Assembly (NCBI GenBank): GCA_033032175.1 | Contig: CM065321.1 | Location: 1,138,501-1,202,500, forward strand | Direction: 5' to 3' | DNA: 64,000 nt | Source: Saturnia japonica | Taxonomy: Eukaryota; Arthropoda; Insecta; Lepidoptera; Saturniidae | Shown here: positions 22,455-34,604 of the stretch, in pieces | Numbering within the stretch: position 1 is the first letter of the stretch | Layout of the letters: each line of letters begins with the position of its first letter | Notes under the pieces: generated by a model | Seen by the model: only the letters and a program-made list of their open reading frames with translations | Told to the model about the DNA's origin: nothing | Database searches by the model: none | Program-made: the position numbers and the translations under genes

Positions 22455-22565
22455 GTGATTTTGTAAATGTCTAACATTCAGTTAAGCTTCGAAAATTTGT
22501 TACTTGCCTGTGACGTCACAAGTAACTTAACCGTCGACACTTCTAGAACAATTCGCTGGGAATTA
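22455..22565. promoter_or_regulatory. Possible regulatory patch: CRE palindrome plus HSE-like motif
   Basis: TGTGACGTCACA contains the full CREB/ATF site TGACGTCA (22511-22518) and sits inside a looser palindrome (acttg...caagt). TTCTAGAA (22541-22548) followed by caattc resembles a heat-shock element, but the spacing is off by one. No transcript or start site is evident; this is motif inference only. Confidence 0.2.
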
Positions 22566-24729
22566 TACCGACTATGAATATGACATTGTAAATTGGTTTT
22601 CTCACAAGTAAATGACAATTACAAACAGACATTTTAGTTAATTAATATGTAAATTAATATATGCAAAACAGTATTTTTGTATTACTGTTTATTTCGTTAT
22701 AACATATCAAGACATCTTTAATAAACTGAATGTTAGAATAAAAGTGGTGTACGATCGTTTAAAAAATAAAATAAGTATTTAGAATAAAAGTCTACGAATT
22801 TTTCCAACATTTGACTTTACCTTTTGTTTCTCTGATAAATTGTAATAGAATAGTTGAAGCGATTCAATAAAATATCCGAGCATCTGCTCGCAAGGTAGCC
22901 GAACTTCGGCTTATGCTGTTGCTAGATATGGACCATGGCGATCTGTCTAATTCACAATACATAAATCTATGTAACTATACCTATATGAATGTCTCTTCTC
23001 TCTGGGAGGGGGGAAGAAATTAGGCGTATATATGTTTAGTAATCTGTCAATTTTGGTCAACATTAACTAGCCGAAAAGGACCCTTATAGAAGCTATGAAG
23101 GTGTGTGGTGTTTACGTATGTGGTGGTGCAGTGTAATGATGTATTTTGGTAGCTAGGTGGTAGATAGGAGGAGCGGCTGCTTGGCTCTAGGACTCCATGT
23201 CAGAGAAACGGACCTAGTGCTAGAGTTTCCGCATGAGAGATGGACGTGGACATAAAATGTACACGATAAATAAAAATCTGTTGCAACTATATGTAAGTAA
23301 CAAGCAACAATAAAAAAAAAACACTTTAACACTATAAACTATTCCTCATCAGAATTACAGTTCAGAAAGCCGATGTGTTCACAGATTTAGTGGAAGCGTA
23401 ACATAGTTAAATTGGACAGAGTGTTAGCTAAAGTTAGTTTACGAACTACTTTATAAAGCTCTGTTAAGTTGTTTTCAGCATTCTAAGCGATTTAACATGT
23501 TGAAAATACTAAGCATTAGACAATAGAGCTAGCTACAAATAACCTGGACTCTAAAAAAACAAAGATTGTGCATCCAGTGAAAGCCTGTTTAATTATATCT
23601 GACTCGATATCAAAAATGACGAAATGGTGTGGAAACATGCAAAAATCATACCTTTAAAATGGGCTTTGATTGGCATGTGCTTTGCAGAATACATTTTGTA
23701 AACGGATATTAAAATATTTGTTAATAATATAACGTCGTCAAGGTAATCTATTTTCCCTATAGGTACCTATTTAGCTCTATAATTGATCTGTTATCGTCCT
23801 GATGATAGATTACATCTGAAAGGTAAATTTACTCTAATAATCAGTAGTATGTAATAATATAGAATATTCCTATGTTGCTTTCTAAAACTAAAAATATACA
23901 GTGATAGTTGACTCGGTATTGTAAAAACTGGTATACGACTTATGGCCAGTACCTTCTTGTGCCTTGTACGAACAACTTTTACGATTCTTAATATAATATC
24001 TAATAGGTAATAAATTTTGTTGTCAAGTAACATATAGATATGGTTGATTTGCCAGACATAATATAGACATGGGTGTAGATCAGCCTAATAAATAAGAGGT
24101 GACAGAATCTGTGCAAAAATTTGATATGAAAGGATCAATGGGCATATCTATTGTTGGGGCAAATGTATGTGATTTTGTGCTCCGGCCAGAGGTGTGGTCG
24201 GTAAAATACATTGACACACCACCGTGTCAACTTATTCTTCAGAGATTGCGTCTTAAATGCAAAGGGGTGTGAGGCTAGAACACATCCTAAGTCAGAAAGA
24301 CGAGAACATTGAAGAAACTTTTGCTTTAATATTCTAACGTAAGATCTATGCAGTTTAATGTTCACACACTGGGATGCAAGACAGAATAGAAATAAATAAA
24401 CCTTAGCAAGACTGAAATTAACGTTACCAATTATTAATTATGGATTCCACTGGAACCTTTGATATAAATATTTGATCTAAGATTCATTGATTTAAATTAA
24501 CCCAGATTGTATATAGGTCAGCGAGTAGACCACATCCGTAGAATTGGTCTCGATCCATCCGTTTGGTTAATCTAAAGGATTAAACATTAACGATGACCTA
24601 CTGAGAATAAAGGGCGACCACGCTCAAATAGCATTTACATTATCCAATCTATAAAACAAATAATGGTGTATTTGTTTATGCTTAAAATGTATTCCAAATA
24701 GCGACCGTTTCATAGCGAAAAATCTGTAG
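22566..24729. other. Long unassigned AT-rich tract
   Basis: Frames at 23791-24033 and 24135-24365 show no domain. 23100-23240 is less AT-rich but not recognised. No repeat boundary seen. Confidence 0.4.
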
Positions 24730-24840
24730 ACACCTATTGGCTAAACTTATGACCTTGAATAGCACAAAGCGAGTTCCACCAATCGCATGCGCGTAGCAAC
24801 GTTCCCTTGCCTCTGACAGCTCATATCGACCAATAGGGTG
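24730..24840. promoter_or_regulatory. Candidate proximal promoter: CCAAT boxes, NRF1-like and nuclear-receptor motifs
   Basis: Within 110 bp: ATTGG (24736-24740, inverted CCAAT), TGACCTTGA (24750-24758, inverse of TCAAGGTCA, an FTZ-F1/ERR-type extended half site), CCAAT (24779-24783), CGCATGCGCG (24784-24793, NRF1-like palindrome) and a second CCAAT (24830-24834). This clustering in an otherwise AT-rich, non-repeat stretch resembles a metazoan proximal promoter. No TATA, start site or downstream gene identified. Confidence 0.25.
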
Positions 24841-24991
24841 GGAGAATTATTATTCTTTGGTAATTTAATGTACAAATAATAGCACATGATTGTACAGTCA
24901 AAAGTTATGACAGCTGAAAAATTAAGAACATCATCGTAATGCCGAGCTGTTCGAATGCCTCTTTAGATATTTTTGTTTACTCAACACGACA

Positions 24992-25300
24992 TCATTATAT
25001 TAATACGTTAAGCAAAAACTTTATATCTCTTTTTAAGTGTATTGCGTGCATGGAAGACTGTGAGATTTGGCATGGTTAAAGTTCATATGGAGAAGGAGTG
25101 TAGAAAGCTAAAATTTATCTATAACATCAAATTAAATAATACTGCGAATCCTAAACTGACCAGTTCCATTGAACTTAGAACCCCTAAAATATTGACATTG
25201 TCACTAAATGAAAAGTGACAGCAAGTGATATAATATTCATTGTTTAGGTTCATACTGCAAATGTCAAACAGAAAATAGTATATGATTAAAAATTCGCTGT
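24992..25300 (+). mobile_element. Non-autonomous Helitron, family A copy 5, 3' end missing
   Basis: Starts tcattatattaatacgttaa after A (24991) and follows the family A body to 'aattcgctg', where it stops before the terminal hairpin and CTAG. The open frame at 25119-25304 on the other strand is chance. Confidence 0.75.
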
Positions 25301-25362
25301 TCATAATAAAACGGTAAACAGGTTCAATTTAGATCACAAGTATCGATGATAAGTTAGCGAAT

Positions 25363-25560
25363 TAATGATGGCACAGTGGCTTATCAAAGTTGATCGACGC
25401 CAGAACTTTATGTGAAGGAAAACATCGCGATTAAACAATATCATGGTGGTAGGCTATTTTCTAACCAAGTGGGGTTAGCTATCGCCCTCAAGTTGGAAAT
25501 CTATCGCCAACCACTCATCTAATACCAGGTGATCAAATTGAGGCCAAACAATTAAAAGAC
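25363..25560 (+). repeat. tRNA-derived SINE family Q, copy 3
   Basis: Head 'gatggcacagtggcttatcaa' (A-box-like TGGCACAGTGG), then 'atgtgaaggaaaacatcgcga', 'atggtggtaggct' and 'accaggtgatcaaattgaggcc'. Matches the Q order in the other copies. A clear B box is missing. Confidence 0.6.
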
Positions 25561-27316
25561 CTTCAAAGAATTCAAGAAAAAAGTTTATTTAAGAAATTTT
25601 AAATATTTAATCAGGATTACTAAAGTTTAGTACCAAATCATAAAAACAATTATTATTCAAAAAGTACCTAATTTAAAAACAAATGTAAATCAAATAAAAC
25701 AAAACTTTGCCTCCTCTCGAGTTTCAACTGTTTATTTCCCACAAACCCCTGAAGTGCGAAGTTCGCAATCCCATTTGAAAGAGAGGAACAAATCGAAGTA
25801 ACAAATTCCGATGACGGGAGTGGGCAAATTAAGCTTAATCGTCACTTAGTACCTACGAACAATTACAGAGCGCGCCAGAACGCGTCGAGACGATAAATTC
25901 CTTCATTAAAGGACATCATTGAATCCCTTCAAGGGCAACCGTTTCAAGGGTTTTATTTGGACCTAAATTAGTTCTACTATTACGGTGCTGTATGCTGTCG
26001 CAAAACTTTCTAAATAGTTTCACCTTAATAAATAAAATTTGACTAAATTGTTGGCACGTTGACATATCGAAAAACAAATATTAATACTTTTGAAGTGAAA
26101 ATTTATTTAGCATCGTTGTGATTTGGAAGTCGATGAAACGAAAAAGCGAAAGCGACAGTAAAAAGATTGCCACACAATAATGAATTTTATCACCTCACCA
26201 AAAAGGCACGAAACAAAAACTTTTTAGACAACACTTATGACATTAAGTTACTGATTGATATTGTGTTAGGTTACCATGGATATTTCAAATGTGCATTAAC
26301 TGAAAATGGTATTGTGAATAATGTTATGAGTACTTGTATGTACATTTTCATAAACTTTAAATTAGTGTGTATTTGATCATTTTCTGAATTAAAAAAAAAA
26401 ACATAGATGGGAAGGTTTCATTTGTACCACGTGTAAATTGCACACGTGATTTTTTGATAAAAAAAGAGAATTCCTCGAGGTATCTAATTTTCATATTATC
26501 AAAAGGAAAAATGATACGGCCTGGATTTTTGGTAATTAACATTATTATCACTAACGACTAACTTACGGCGGTTTTCAATAACTTATCTGAGTTTACTATC
26601 TCCGATTAATTCATACTAGTAATAATTACTATCTTTAACTAATGACAGATATCGGCTTCCCTCTTATATAATCAAGCTATAGAATATGGATATATAAAAT
26701 ATATATTATGTAGATACGAAAAACTATCCATTGATAGATTATTGAGAAAAATAAGGACTAAAGGTTATATTAGTCTATCTTTAGTACCTAACTGAAACAA
26801 AGGATAGATATGTTATCATGTTATTACACGCAAGATAAAAATTTTCGAATTGCTACACACTATTTTTTCATGTGTAATAAAATTAATGACTTTAAATCGG
26901 GGAGATTACAAAAAAAGATGTCTATTGTAATTTTTATAATTTTTTCGCTTTCATCTAATGACTTGGTCGTAAGAAACTCTAGGCTGAGCTACTAGTAAGG
27001 TTTACGATTGACGCATCGATTCATTTTACGACTCGCCGCAAATGTTCTTGGTACGGAACAATAAATTTTATATAAACGTGACAAGATACAGTTTTGCTCT
27101 GTTTCTGTTATTATGAGTTTCCTTAGAAAAGATAGGATTTTTAGTCTTTATTCGTTTATGCAGATTACTCCTATCTATGTAATAAAATAAACCAGACATT
27201 CCCGTATAGCCTATTGAAATGGTATGTCGTAACGCTTTGCAAATATCTATATAAGATTCTACATTCACTTAATTACCGATCCAAAGCGGGTTATGGGGTT
27301 ATAAGATAGCTACTTG
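25561..27316. other. Unassigned AT-rich DNA
   Basis: Frames at 26167-26376, 26357-26551, 26810-26995 and 27068-27268 have no recognisable domain. 25780-25930 is slightly GC-richer without recognisable content. Confidence 0.45.
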
Positions 27317-27683
27317 TCTATTTATATATTTAATACGTGAAGCAAAAGCTTTCTACCCCATTTTAAGCATATTGCATGCACGGAAGACTGAAATTTGGCA
27401 TGGTTAAAGTTTATATGGAGAAGGAGTGCAGAATACTAAAATGTATCTATAGTATCTGTTACTATGTAATATATTAAATCAAATTAATTAATACTGCGAA
27501 TCCTAACCCTAACAGTGCTATTGTACTTAGGCCCCCCAAAATATTGACATTGTCACTCAACGAAAAGTGACAGCAAGTGATTTAGATAATACTCATTGTT
27601 TATGAATACTGCAAATGTCAAACAGAAAATAGTCTATGATCAAAATGTCGCTGGTCGAATTTCGAACTTAGGGCGATCGCTAG
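27317..27683 (+). mobile_element. Non-autonomous Helitron, family A copy 6, full length
   Basis: Starts near tctatttatatatttaatac and ends GGTCGAATTTCGAAC (hairpin with an end mismatch), 'ttagggcgatcg', CTAG (27680-27683) and T. The 5' flanking base is G rather than A, so the start may be off by a few bases. Confidence 0.8.
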
Positions 27684-27689
27684 TATATA

Positions 27690-28032
27690 CAAATGGATAA
27701 CTGACTGACTCAACACACAGCCCAACCCACTGGGGTTAGGATCGCGAAATTTTGGGTTCCTTTTACCCTATAGTTGAGTACTAAGGAAATTTTTTTGGAA
27801 ATAGAACCTCTAAAGTGATGAAAAAGGAGATGAAAGTTTGTCATTTTTTGTAAGTCGATAGAATTAATTGGTATTATTTTTTTGGATCCCAATTAATCGA
27901 ACTTTACGAAGCTCATCGATTTTCGTCAAAAACGTAAACCATTGTTAATGTTGTTAGTCGTGAAGTTATGTCAAAAAAAGATATCTAAAAACATAATGGG
28001 ACATAACTCAAATATGACAGGATAAGCACTAG
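27690..28032 (+). mobile_element. Possible further Helitron-type element ending in CTAG
   Basis: 'caacacacagcccaaccca...tttgggttccttttaccctatag' begins a segment typical of lepidopteran short elements, and 'gataagca-CTAG-T' closes it at 28029-28032. A similar ending 'gatagaagccacgggaaaagcg-CTAG' is at 62637. No clear hairpin here. Weak call. Confidence 0.35.
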
Positions 28033-29589
28033 TAACAAATAAATAAAAAGATTTCCTGCAACAAAGTTAGACCAAAATTAACCGTATACGCCAGAAAAAA
28101 AAAATCCGATAATCTCCATCCCATTAATAATAATATTTATGTAGGGAATTAAAACATATTTTCTTTAAATATTAATGATCATAATTAAATAAAGTTATCT
28201 ATCAATGGTCGTACTAAGTTATATTTATATGTAAATAGATTAAAAGCCTCGACTGGCAACATACAGCGTTTTGCTTATGCGGTTCACTTTACTAAAGAAA
28301 GTCCTCATCAAATGAACTAGATTTTATCACCTACATGCCGACCGATAATGCTTCCATATTTAATTATTATTGGTGGAATATTGTAGGGTGATCACATTAG
28401 TCACAATTATATGCTGATTATAAGAATGTATATGCGTATCATAAGAATTTATATGCGTATTACTGATCATAAGAAATCGAGCTTAATCTGTTCATTGCTA
28501 AAATTTCAACGTTTTATTATTAAAGATATATTTCTATAAATATCTACTAATTGAAAAGCAACTATTATAGTTGGCTTGTGTAAGACCTAATATAACGGGA
28601 CTAGGTTCAAAAGGCCCAGATGAATAGGTACCTTTGTAGCGTTCCCTATTATTCTAGTCTGATCCGGTTACCAATAGAAAGCTTACCGCTTTGTCTCCCG
28701 GAGTGGCGGTTAGAGGGCGGCATGGACGGTCGGGGGTGAATTTTTAATTGAAATTTAAAAGGTTTTAGAAAGTTCCAGAAATACAGAAAGTTTTAATTAA
28801 AGAGTTTTATGTAAACCCGACCGTTTTGTTTCGACGTTCTAATATGTGTAATAAGTTATGAAAAATAAGAAAACTCATAAAGTATTAGTTTAAATTATTA
28901 TATCAGCATAGAAATGATATTTAATTAAAGTATTTAAAATTTTATTTTTAAAGTTTTAAACATCGGCCATTTTGTTTCTGTCCCCCAATGTGTGAATTAT
29001 TAATTCGTTTCTTTTTAATTTCGCCAATGTAGACAGCTAATTTTCCAATAAGGTAGTTTACACATACTCTATACTCTACATGACAAAAACATCCGTCATC
29101 CGACTTTCCAAAATATAACAAACTAAAAAAAATAGCAAAAACTCGCAAATAAAATATTACTCTAATATGAACATTTTGCAAATTTTTATTGCGAGGCGTT
29201 TCTCAAGCTGTCTATTTTGATTTTACCACCACTACAATCACTTACCACTGGCGCTGGCAGTTTAAAAAAAAATAACAGTTAAATAGCTGAATATACTAAC
29301 TATTGATACAGCTACTATTTCGGTATTTTGCTATAAGTATATGGTGATTACGGTACATTCGAGTACAAATACCACTCCATCATATCCTCGTATACTCTTC
29401 AACAAAAGGCATCATGAACAGGTGAAACTGACTTTTAATATAATATAAGCGATTTGAATCCGCTATCCTCTTATTTCCACACCTGCGTCTAATAAAAATA
29501 CACATTTCCCACCATACCATTCTTCATACATAAACAATCTATTACCTACCAATAAAACCAAGATATCTAGGTACGTAACCGGAGCCTTC
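28033..29589. other. Unassigned AT-rich DNA
   Basis: A GC-richer patch at 28670-28735 ('gtctcccggagtggcggttagagggcggc') has no recognised content. The 77-codon frame at 28948-29181 has no recognised domain. Confidence 0.4.
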
Positions 29590-29745
29590 GTTATTTCACG
29601 CGCCATTTCGTTACGAGCGCCCCACCCCCTTTTATCTCCCATTTCGAGCGTAGCCCCGCCCTGTTTCATCCCCCCTCCCCGCCCATCCCAATGCCTCCTC
29701 ATAGTGGCGCTGGAGATCAACTACAACAACGCTTTTGATTGGTTC
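29590..29745. promoter_or_regulatory. C-rich island with two GC boxes and an inverted CCAAT
   Basis: Long C runs, CCCCGCCC twice (near 29652 and 29676; Sp/KLF-type GC box) and GATTGG near 29737. Strong strand asymmetry (C on plus). The 85-codon minus-strand frame across it (29463-29720) is glycine-rich only because of this composition. Regulatory role is inference. Confidence 0.2.
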
Positions 29746-29799
29746 GATGCCGATTTCAATAGAAAAAATCACTCTTTCCTATTAAATACCTAGATTTTT

Positions 29800-29975
29800 T
29801 TACCTATACAACCAAGGTGACTAACAAGCATACAGCTTTCCTGATGGTAAGCGGTTACCGTAGCCGTAGCCTTTAAACTAGCGCGTTGCTGACCTTGAAG
29901 CCCCATACCCCAAGGAGCTCTGGAAATCTCACTAACCACAGGAACACAACATAAGGTTATGTGGTTGAAATCTAC
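29800..29975 (+). repeat. Dispersed repeat H, copy 1
   Basis: 'acaagcatacagctttcctgatggtaagcggttaccgtag', then 'ccaaggagctctgg' and 'cacaggaacacaacataagg'. The 'cctgatggtaagcggttaccgtag' block is widespread in Lepidoptera. Second copy at 52420-52575. Confidence 0.65.
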
Positions 29976-30899
29976 AAAGAGATCGACGCCATCAAATCTT
30001 TGATATTTGAGATATTTTCTTGTTCATTTATGTACCGTAGAATAAATTTAAAAAATCAAAATAAATTTACACATGTGGGCTAAAAATGTATTGTGACACT
30101 TGTGACATGACTATATATGCATAGAAATAATTAAAAATTAGTAGTGATCTAACATTTTTATCACTGCGATTTCACTTGTGATATGTAGAAATCTGCTGTT
30201 TTTTAATGGTTAATTTGCAGTTGTCTGAGTTCAACAAATCTCGTGAGGTATTTATTTCGTCGGTTAATTCATTCAAAATTATATTAATATGTTAATTTTT
30301 TTTTCTTTATGAAAATATTGCAGTAGGTAACTCAAATAATGTCGCTGACAAAATAGTTTGCCGTTTGTTCTAAGTTTTTGATAGGACTTGCGGTAAGTTA
30401 TATTAAGTTGATTATCACTATTGTAATAAAGTAATAAATAGTAAATGAAAGGATTATATTATGTAACAATTGTTTAAAAAGGATAATAAATATAGCAACA
30501 CAGGCATTATCTGTTTTCAATCTACTCCTGTTATAATCCTTTCCCAGCTAATACCTCTGAGAGTGTCCAATCAATACCAACTCATCTCAAAGCGATACCA
30601 GCTAAGTGAGGATTTGATAGGGTTGTCAATTGGAGCAACGCCTACTTGTAACATTTTTTTGTTTTTACAGAAAAGGCGTAATTTGCTGAAAACGTAAAAT
30701 TGCTAAGGTTTACGCTATCTGACCTAAATTTAAAGGGTCGTCTTTTTTAAGCCGTAATAGATAACCGGTTGAAATTTTCAGATAATATGTGTTTGCTATG
30801 GAGAATATCCTGACAAATAATAATAAAAAAACATATGTGTAGTTCACACGCAGTAGTAGTGAAATCTTCAGAAATGATAAGAATATTTTACTTAAGTTC
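29976..30899. other. Unassigned AT-rich DNA
   Basis: The frame at 30470-30697 has no recognisable domain. Nothing else seen. Confidence 0.45.
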
Positions 30900-31010
30900 T
30901 ATTTAAAACAATCTTAAATCAGCGAGACTCGAACTTTCGACCACTCGTGCCGTACATACAACAGAGCGTACAAGTCTGGTCGTCAGACCGCTAAGCCATT
31001 TCAACGACGA
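30900..31010 (-). repeat. tRNA-like SINE head, degenerate
   Basis: On the minus strand TGGCTTAGCGG (A-box type) precedes 'gtcgaaAGTTCGAGTC' (B-box type) by about 55 nt. No complete cloverleaf or acceptor pairing found, so this is read as a SINE head and not a tRNA gene. Confidence 0.45.
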
Positions 31011-31662
31011 TTGTAGTGCACCGTGTTTAATGAATTCTATCTCATTCTCTCGCAGGGTAAATCTTATAGATGTATGTGTTTGTCTCTATCAGTGTCGCTA
31101 TTTTGATTCATCGCTTTTCAAATCACAACGGTACTAAGGAAGTTATCCCATAGAATAATTTTGGTTTTTTACAAAAAAAAAATTTCTTTTGCTCTATCGT
31201 AAAAAGGTCGAATATAAAAGCGTGAAACTTAGTGACATTATAGTGCAAACCCTAAAGTAAAACAACAAATAGTAAAAACCGACCAAGTGTTAGTCAAACC
31301 CGCGCTAATAGCCCAGTGTTGAATGAATAAAACACACAATTTTGTTTTTGGTAACAAGAAATCAAACAAATAATTATATTGTATGGTGTACGGATCCTAC
31401 ACTACGGAAGTCCAACTCGCACTTGGCTGATTACTTTTGTGTACTAAGATGATAGCTTATTGATATTTAGTTCGGACACTGTACCTAGCGATTTTGGTTC
31501 GAATCTTAGAATGTATTTCGGTGAAGAAAAACAACATACATAAATAAATAGCATTTTTCAATGCTCTCGTAATTTGCCGTCCTTGAAAATAACTCGTTAA
31601 GTTCTTTTTCTCTCCTTTTGTACCATATTCAGTCTTTACTCTTAATTTAATTTTAGATATAA
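31011..31662. other. Unassigned AT-rich stretch
   Basis: A 'ggttcgaatc' near 31494 could be a lone SINE B box. No gene recognised. Confidence 0.4.
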
Positions 31663-32105
31663 CTAGTTGGCACGACAGACGATGTCATGCCCTTTCCGGT
31701 AGTTAATGGCTCGACTATTGCGCCACCTATCGGATCTTTCCAGGGCTATGATCGTTTCGATAAAATAAATATATTGTGATGAAAATAGGACCTCAATCGG
31801 CTAAATCGTTCCGAAGTTACAATATCACTAACAATAGCTTATAAGATTTTTATTATAAAAAGAAGTAGTTAAATTATTAAAAAGGAAACAAAAAACACGA
31901 CTGCAACAAAAACACATGAAACAAAAATATTTTCCTATTTATGCTTTTTAATTGATTTCCAGACATCGTACTTAAATATTATATAGCCTATGTAACACCC
32001 ACAATTAAGACGAATCTAACGAAACCCACCTTTTAGGCTACAGAGCGTGCCAAAGAAATAGACATGCACACATACGCTCGAGAAACATTATACTCGTTTT
32101 TCGCA
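31663..32105 (-). mobile_element. Helitron-type element, family I copy 1
   Basis: CTAG at 31663-31666 with A outside marks the 3' end on the minus strand, preceded by 'ggatccgataggtggcgc' as at 20821. The remainder (31820-32105: 'attaaaaaggaaaca', 'atattatatagcctatgt', 'gtgccaaagaaatagacat', 'acgctcgagaaac') matches 63478-63765 in the same orientation. The 5' end is not clear. Confidence 0.55.
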
Positions 32106-32469
32106 ATCGAGAAAAAGAAATGTATGTACAATGTTAAAAATTTAATCGGTTGATTTAAAAAGCATATTTTGGAATCTAAAACGAGAATGCAAAACATTTT
32201 AACTAAAATTTAAATTGCGTATTGTAATAACACAAAACTTTGTAATTTTGAGAAGCTTTTCTTCGGAATCTGACAAACGGCTTCGTAAAATTACAACACT
32301 TTTTTGTAGGTTTCTACACTTAAACGCATAGCTTACATTGTTTTGTAATTTTACTCATACTTTTCTTTGTAAAACGATTGTAATTTACATTTTTTAAACA
32401 GTGTACATATATAAAGTTTCCGAAGCGTTATCTTTTAGTATAGTTGTGAATATGTTTGTGGATAGTTTA

Positions 32470-32620
32470 ATCTGAACAGGAGTTGCGCGTGCGCCGCCGT
32501 CTGGTGCTAATTCCAGCGCCGGGTGCAATGCTCGGGCTAATATCAATGTCAACGACCAGTCCCGTGGGACTGACGAAACGCGGGATTCAATTATACCTCC
32601 ATCTGCACGACTGTTCACTT
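32470..32620. other. GC-rich island with a perfect hairpin
   Basis: A GC-rich, non-repeat patch. CAGTCCC (32557-32563) and GGGACTG (32566-32572) pair perfectly around GT. A 74-codon minus frame (32394-32618) crosses it without recognisable domain. Could be an exon, a regulatory island or an old insertion. Confidence 0.25.
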
Positions 32621-32663
32621 AAATTGTAGACAGATTTGGTCAGTTGTGTTTATTAACAGGCTT

Positions 32664-32800
32664 AAAAAAAAAAATGAGGTTCTCAGTTCGAATGTATATT
32701 TTTTATAGGATACCTTGAGGGTGGTCACATACACCAGGGAACCGCTCGAAATCATTGCAGTTGATTTTTTTTTTGTCAACAAATTGTCTTGTTTGTTACT
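32664..32800 (+). repeat. Dispersed repeat E, copy 3 (internal deletion)
   Basis: 'gaggttctcagttcgaatgtata', 'gagggtggtcacat', 'acaccagggaac' and 'aaatcattgcagt' keep the family order with the middle lost. Confidence 0.6.
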
Positions 32801-33364
32801 ATTTCTATAACGTTACTGATTTCATGCGTCATGAATGAAGTTATACGATTAGTTTTAACTAGAACTATAAATTTTTCAAGTGAAATATTTTAGACGGAGA
32901 TTCGATAATTGCACGAGAATTAAATTTCAAGGACGCGTTACGATTAGACAAAGATCGTTAGATGAGAGAGAAGGAAGATATATCGTAGGAGGAGAAGGAG
33001 AAAGAGAGCTGTATATTATATAACTAATGCATAGTATGAGCTATCCATATCACTCTTTTTAAGTAATTTCACTTAAATTACGTGTACCGTACACCGGCTA
33101 TGCTTCGAAAGCAGTTTTATGGAAAAAAAAATTCTTTTCTATGTTATTACTTCTAATCCAGTTCACTTGTGTACTATATCCAGCTATATTATGCAAAATG
33201 ACACCTACATTACACAACATAGGGTCAAAAATCGCAAGTTTATAAAAAAAGTAATAAAAACCACTACTTCGATTCCGCCAAAAATTCGTCCATTGTACTA
33301 TTGTTATTGTGCAAAAGTGAAGTGAATTGGAATAATTATTACACGGAAAAACCTACTTCCAGTT

Positions 33365-33590
33365 GCAACAAAGTCTCTTTTGAAATACTAAACAATTAAA
33401 AAAAAACAACTTCAATGATTTTGAGGAATTCCCTAGTCTACCCACTCGTATCTTTTAAGCCGAAAGTCCAATGTAAATGAAATTAAAATGGGACCACCTT
33501 GTAGTACCTCGTTCTAACGAAAAAAATATCATCCAAGCGGTTTATAGACAAAGAAGATATGGCTGAACATCAATAAAAAAAATACGACTA
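33365..33590 (-). repeat. Dispersed repeat E, copy 4
   Basis: Inverse of the family: 'acaacttcaatgattttgagg', 'aagtccaatgtaaatgaaattaaaatggg' and 'ggctgaacatcaat' in reverse order. Confidence 0.65.
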
Positions 33591-33689
33591 ACCTCATGTC
33601 TTTAGTTGAAGGCTGTTAAAAATAGACGCTAACGTGAATTAATCGCGTTCTATAGTCTTCTAACTTTCTGTACTTGCCAGATCGCTTGA

Positions 33690-33855
33690 CGTTCATGGTC
33701 ACTGTTCCTGTTGTTAGGGTCGCAGTGAGAAGTTATATAGCCTATAACCTTCCTCAATAAATAGGTTATAAGATACAAAAAGATTTTCTCAAATCTGACT
33801 GGTAGTTCCAGAGATTAGCACGTTCAAACAAACAAACATACATAAAACTCTATTG
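33690..33855 (-). mobile_element. Helitron-like fragment, 5' region
   Basis: 'gagaagttatatagcctat', 'ctggtagttccagagattag' and 'acgttcaaacaaacaaac' match the 5' halves of families B and C read on the minus strand (compare 61735-61875). Neither end is preserved. Confidence 0.5.
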
Positions 33856-33960
33856 GTTTACACTGCGCACGCCAGTAAAACTCACAGTCGTCATGGTCAG
33901 CCCTGGCACTTTCTAAAATCATCGTTATAATATATCCGCTAATTTACAAAAAAACTTTAA

Positions 33961-34604
33961 TCTATACTAATATAATAAAGCGGAAAAGTTTATTTATTTG
34001 TTTGTTTGTTTAAACACGCTATCTCTGGAAATAACAGTCGGATTTAAAAAAATCTTTTTTATATGACAGCCAGACTAACCAGAAATAGTATAGATTATAA
34101 AACATTAAGCTGCAATTGCAAGGTAGCCTTAAATATTGATTTTTGTTACGTAAGTCGGAAGACGAAGCCCTCGCAAACTGTTTTATCCGCGAGCGCTGGT
34201 CTAATAGTTAGTGATAAGTAAATACAATGTTTTACAAAAATATTGGCCATCAGTATAAGTAAAAAAAACTCAGCGATAGCATATATCCATCTCTTATAAA
34301 TAAGCCACAATAAGGGATTTTGGTGAAGATTAAAAATTAATTTATGAGCATCATTTTAAAGCCTCGAATATTTAATCTTTATGAACAAAAGTTACTTTAT
34401 CATAAAGACAATTTTATGAAGATAAACTTTGCTTTTTACAGCGTGTTATTTGAACTCATAGTTTGAGAGATATTAAAATTAAAATAATTCAACATTCGGC
34501 TCGGGTGTATGTTTATAGTATAGAAGTGGCGCGAAAGTATTATAAATCATCAATCAGTGACTTCTTCTAAATTTTATGCGGGTGAACCCCCGGGGCACAG
34601 ATAG
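33961..34604 (+). mobile_element. Non-autonomous Helitron, family B copy 3 (about 644 bp)
   Basis: Starts TCTATACTAATATAATAAAG after A (33960), ends 'gggtgaacccccggggcacag' then ATAG (CTAG changed by one base) and T. The interior aligns with 304-955 inverted, including 'gaagataaactttgct' and 'cgatagcatat' blocks. Confidence 0.8.

Noticed and set aside
29463..29720. 85-codon glycine-rich frame
   Set aside because: Its composition follows directly from the C-rich island on the opposite strand; no domain.
30920..31005. Candidate tRNA gene
   Set aside because: A and B boxes are present, but acceptor and anticodon stems do not pair; better explained as a SINE head. The same applies to 20001-20054, 36425-36490, 47606-47659 and 21905-21970.
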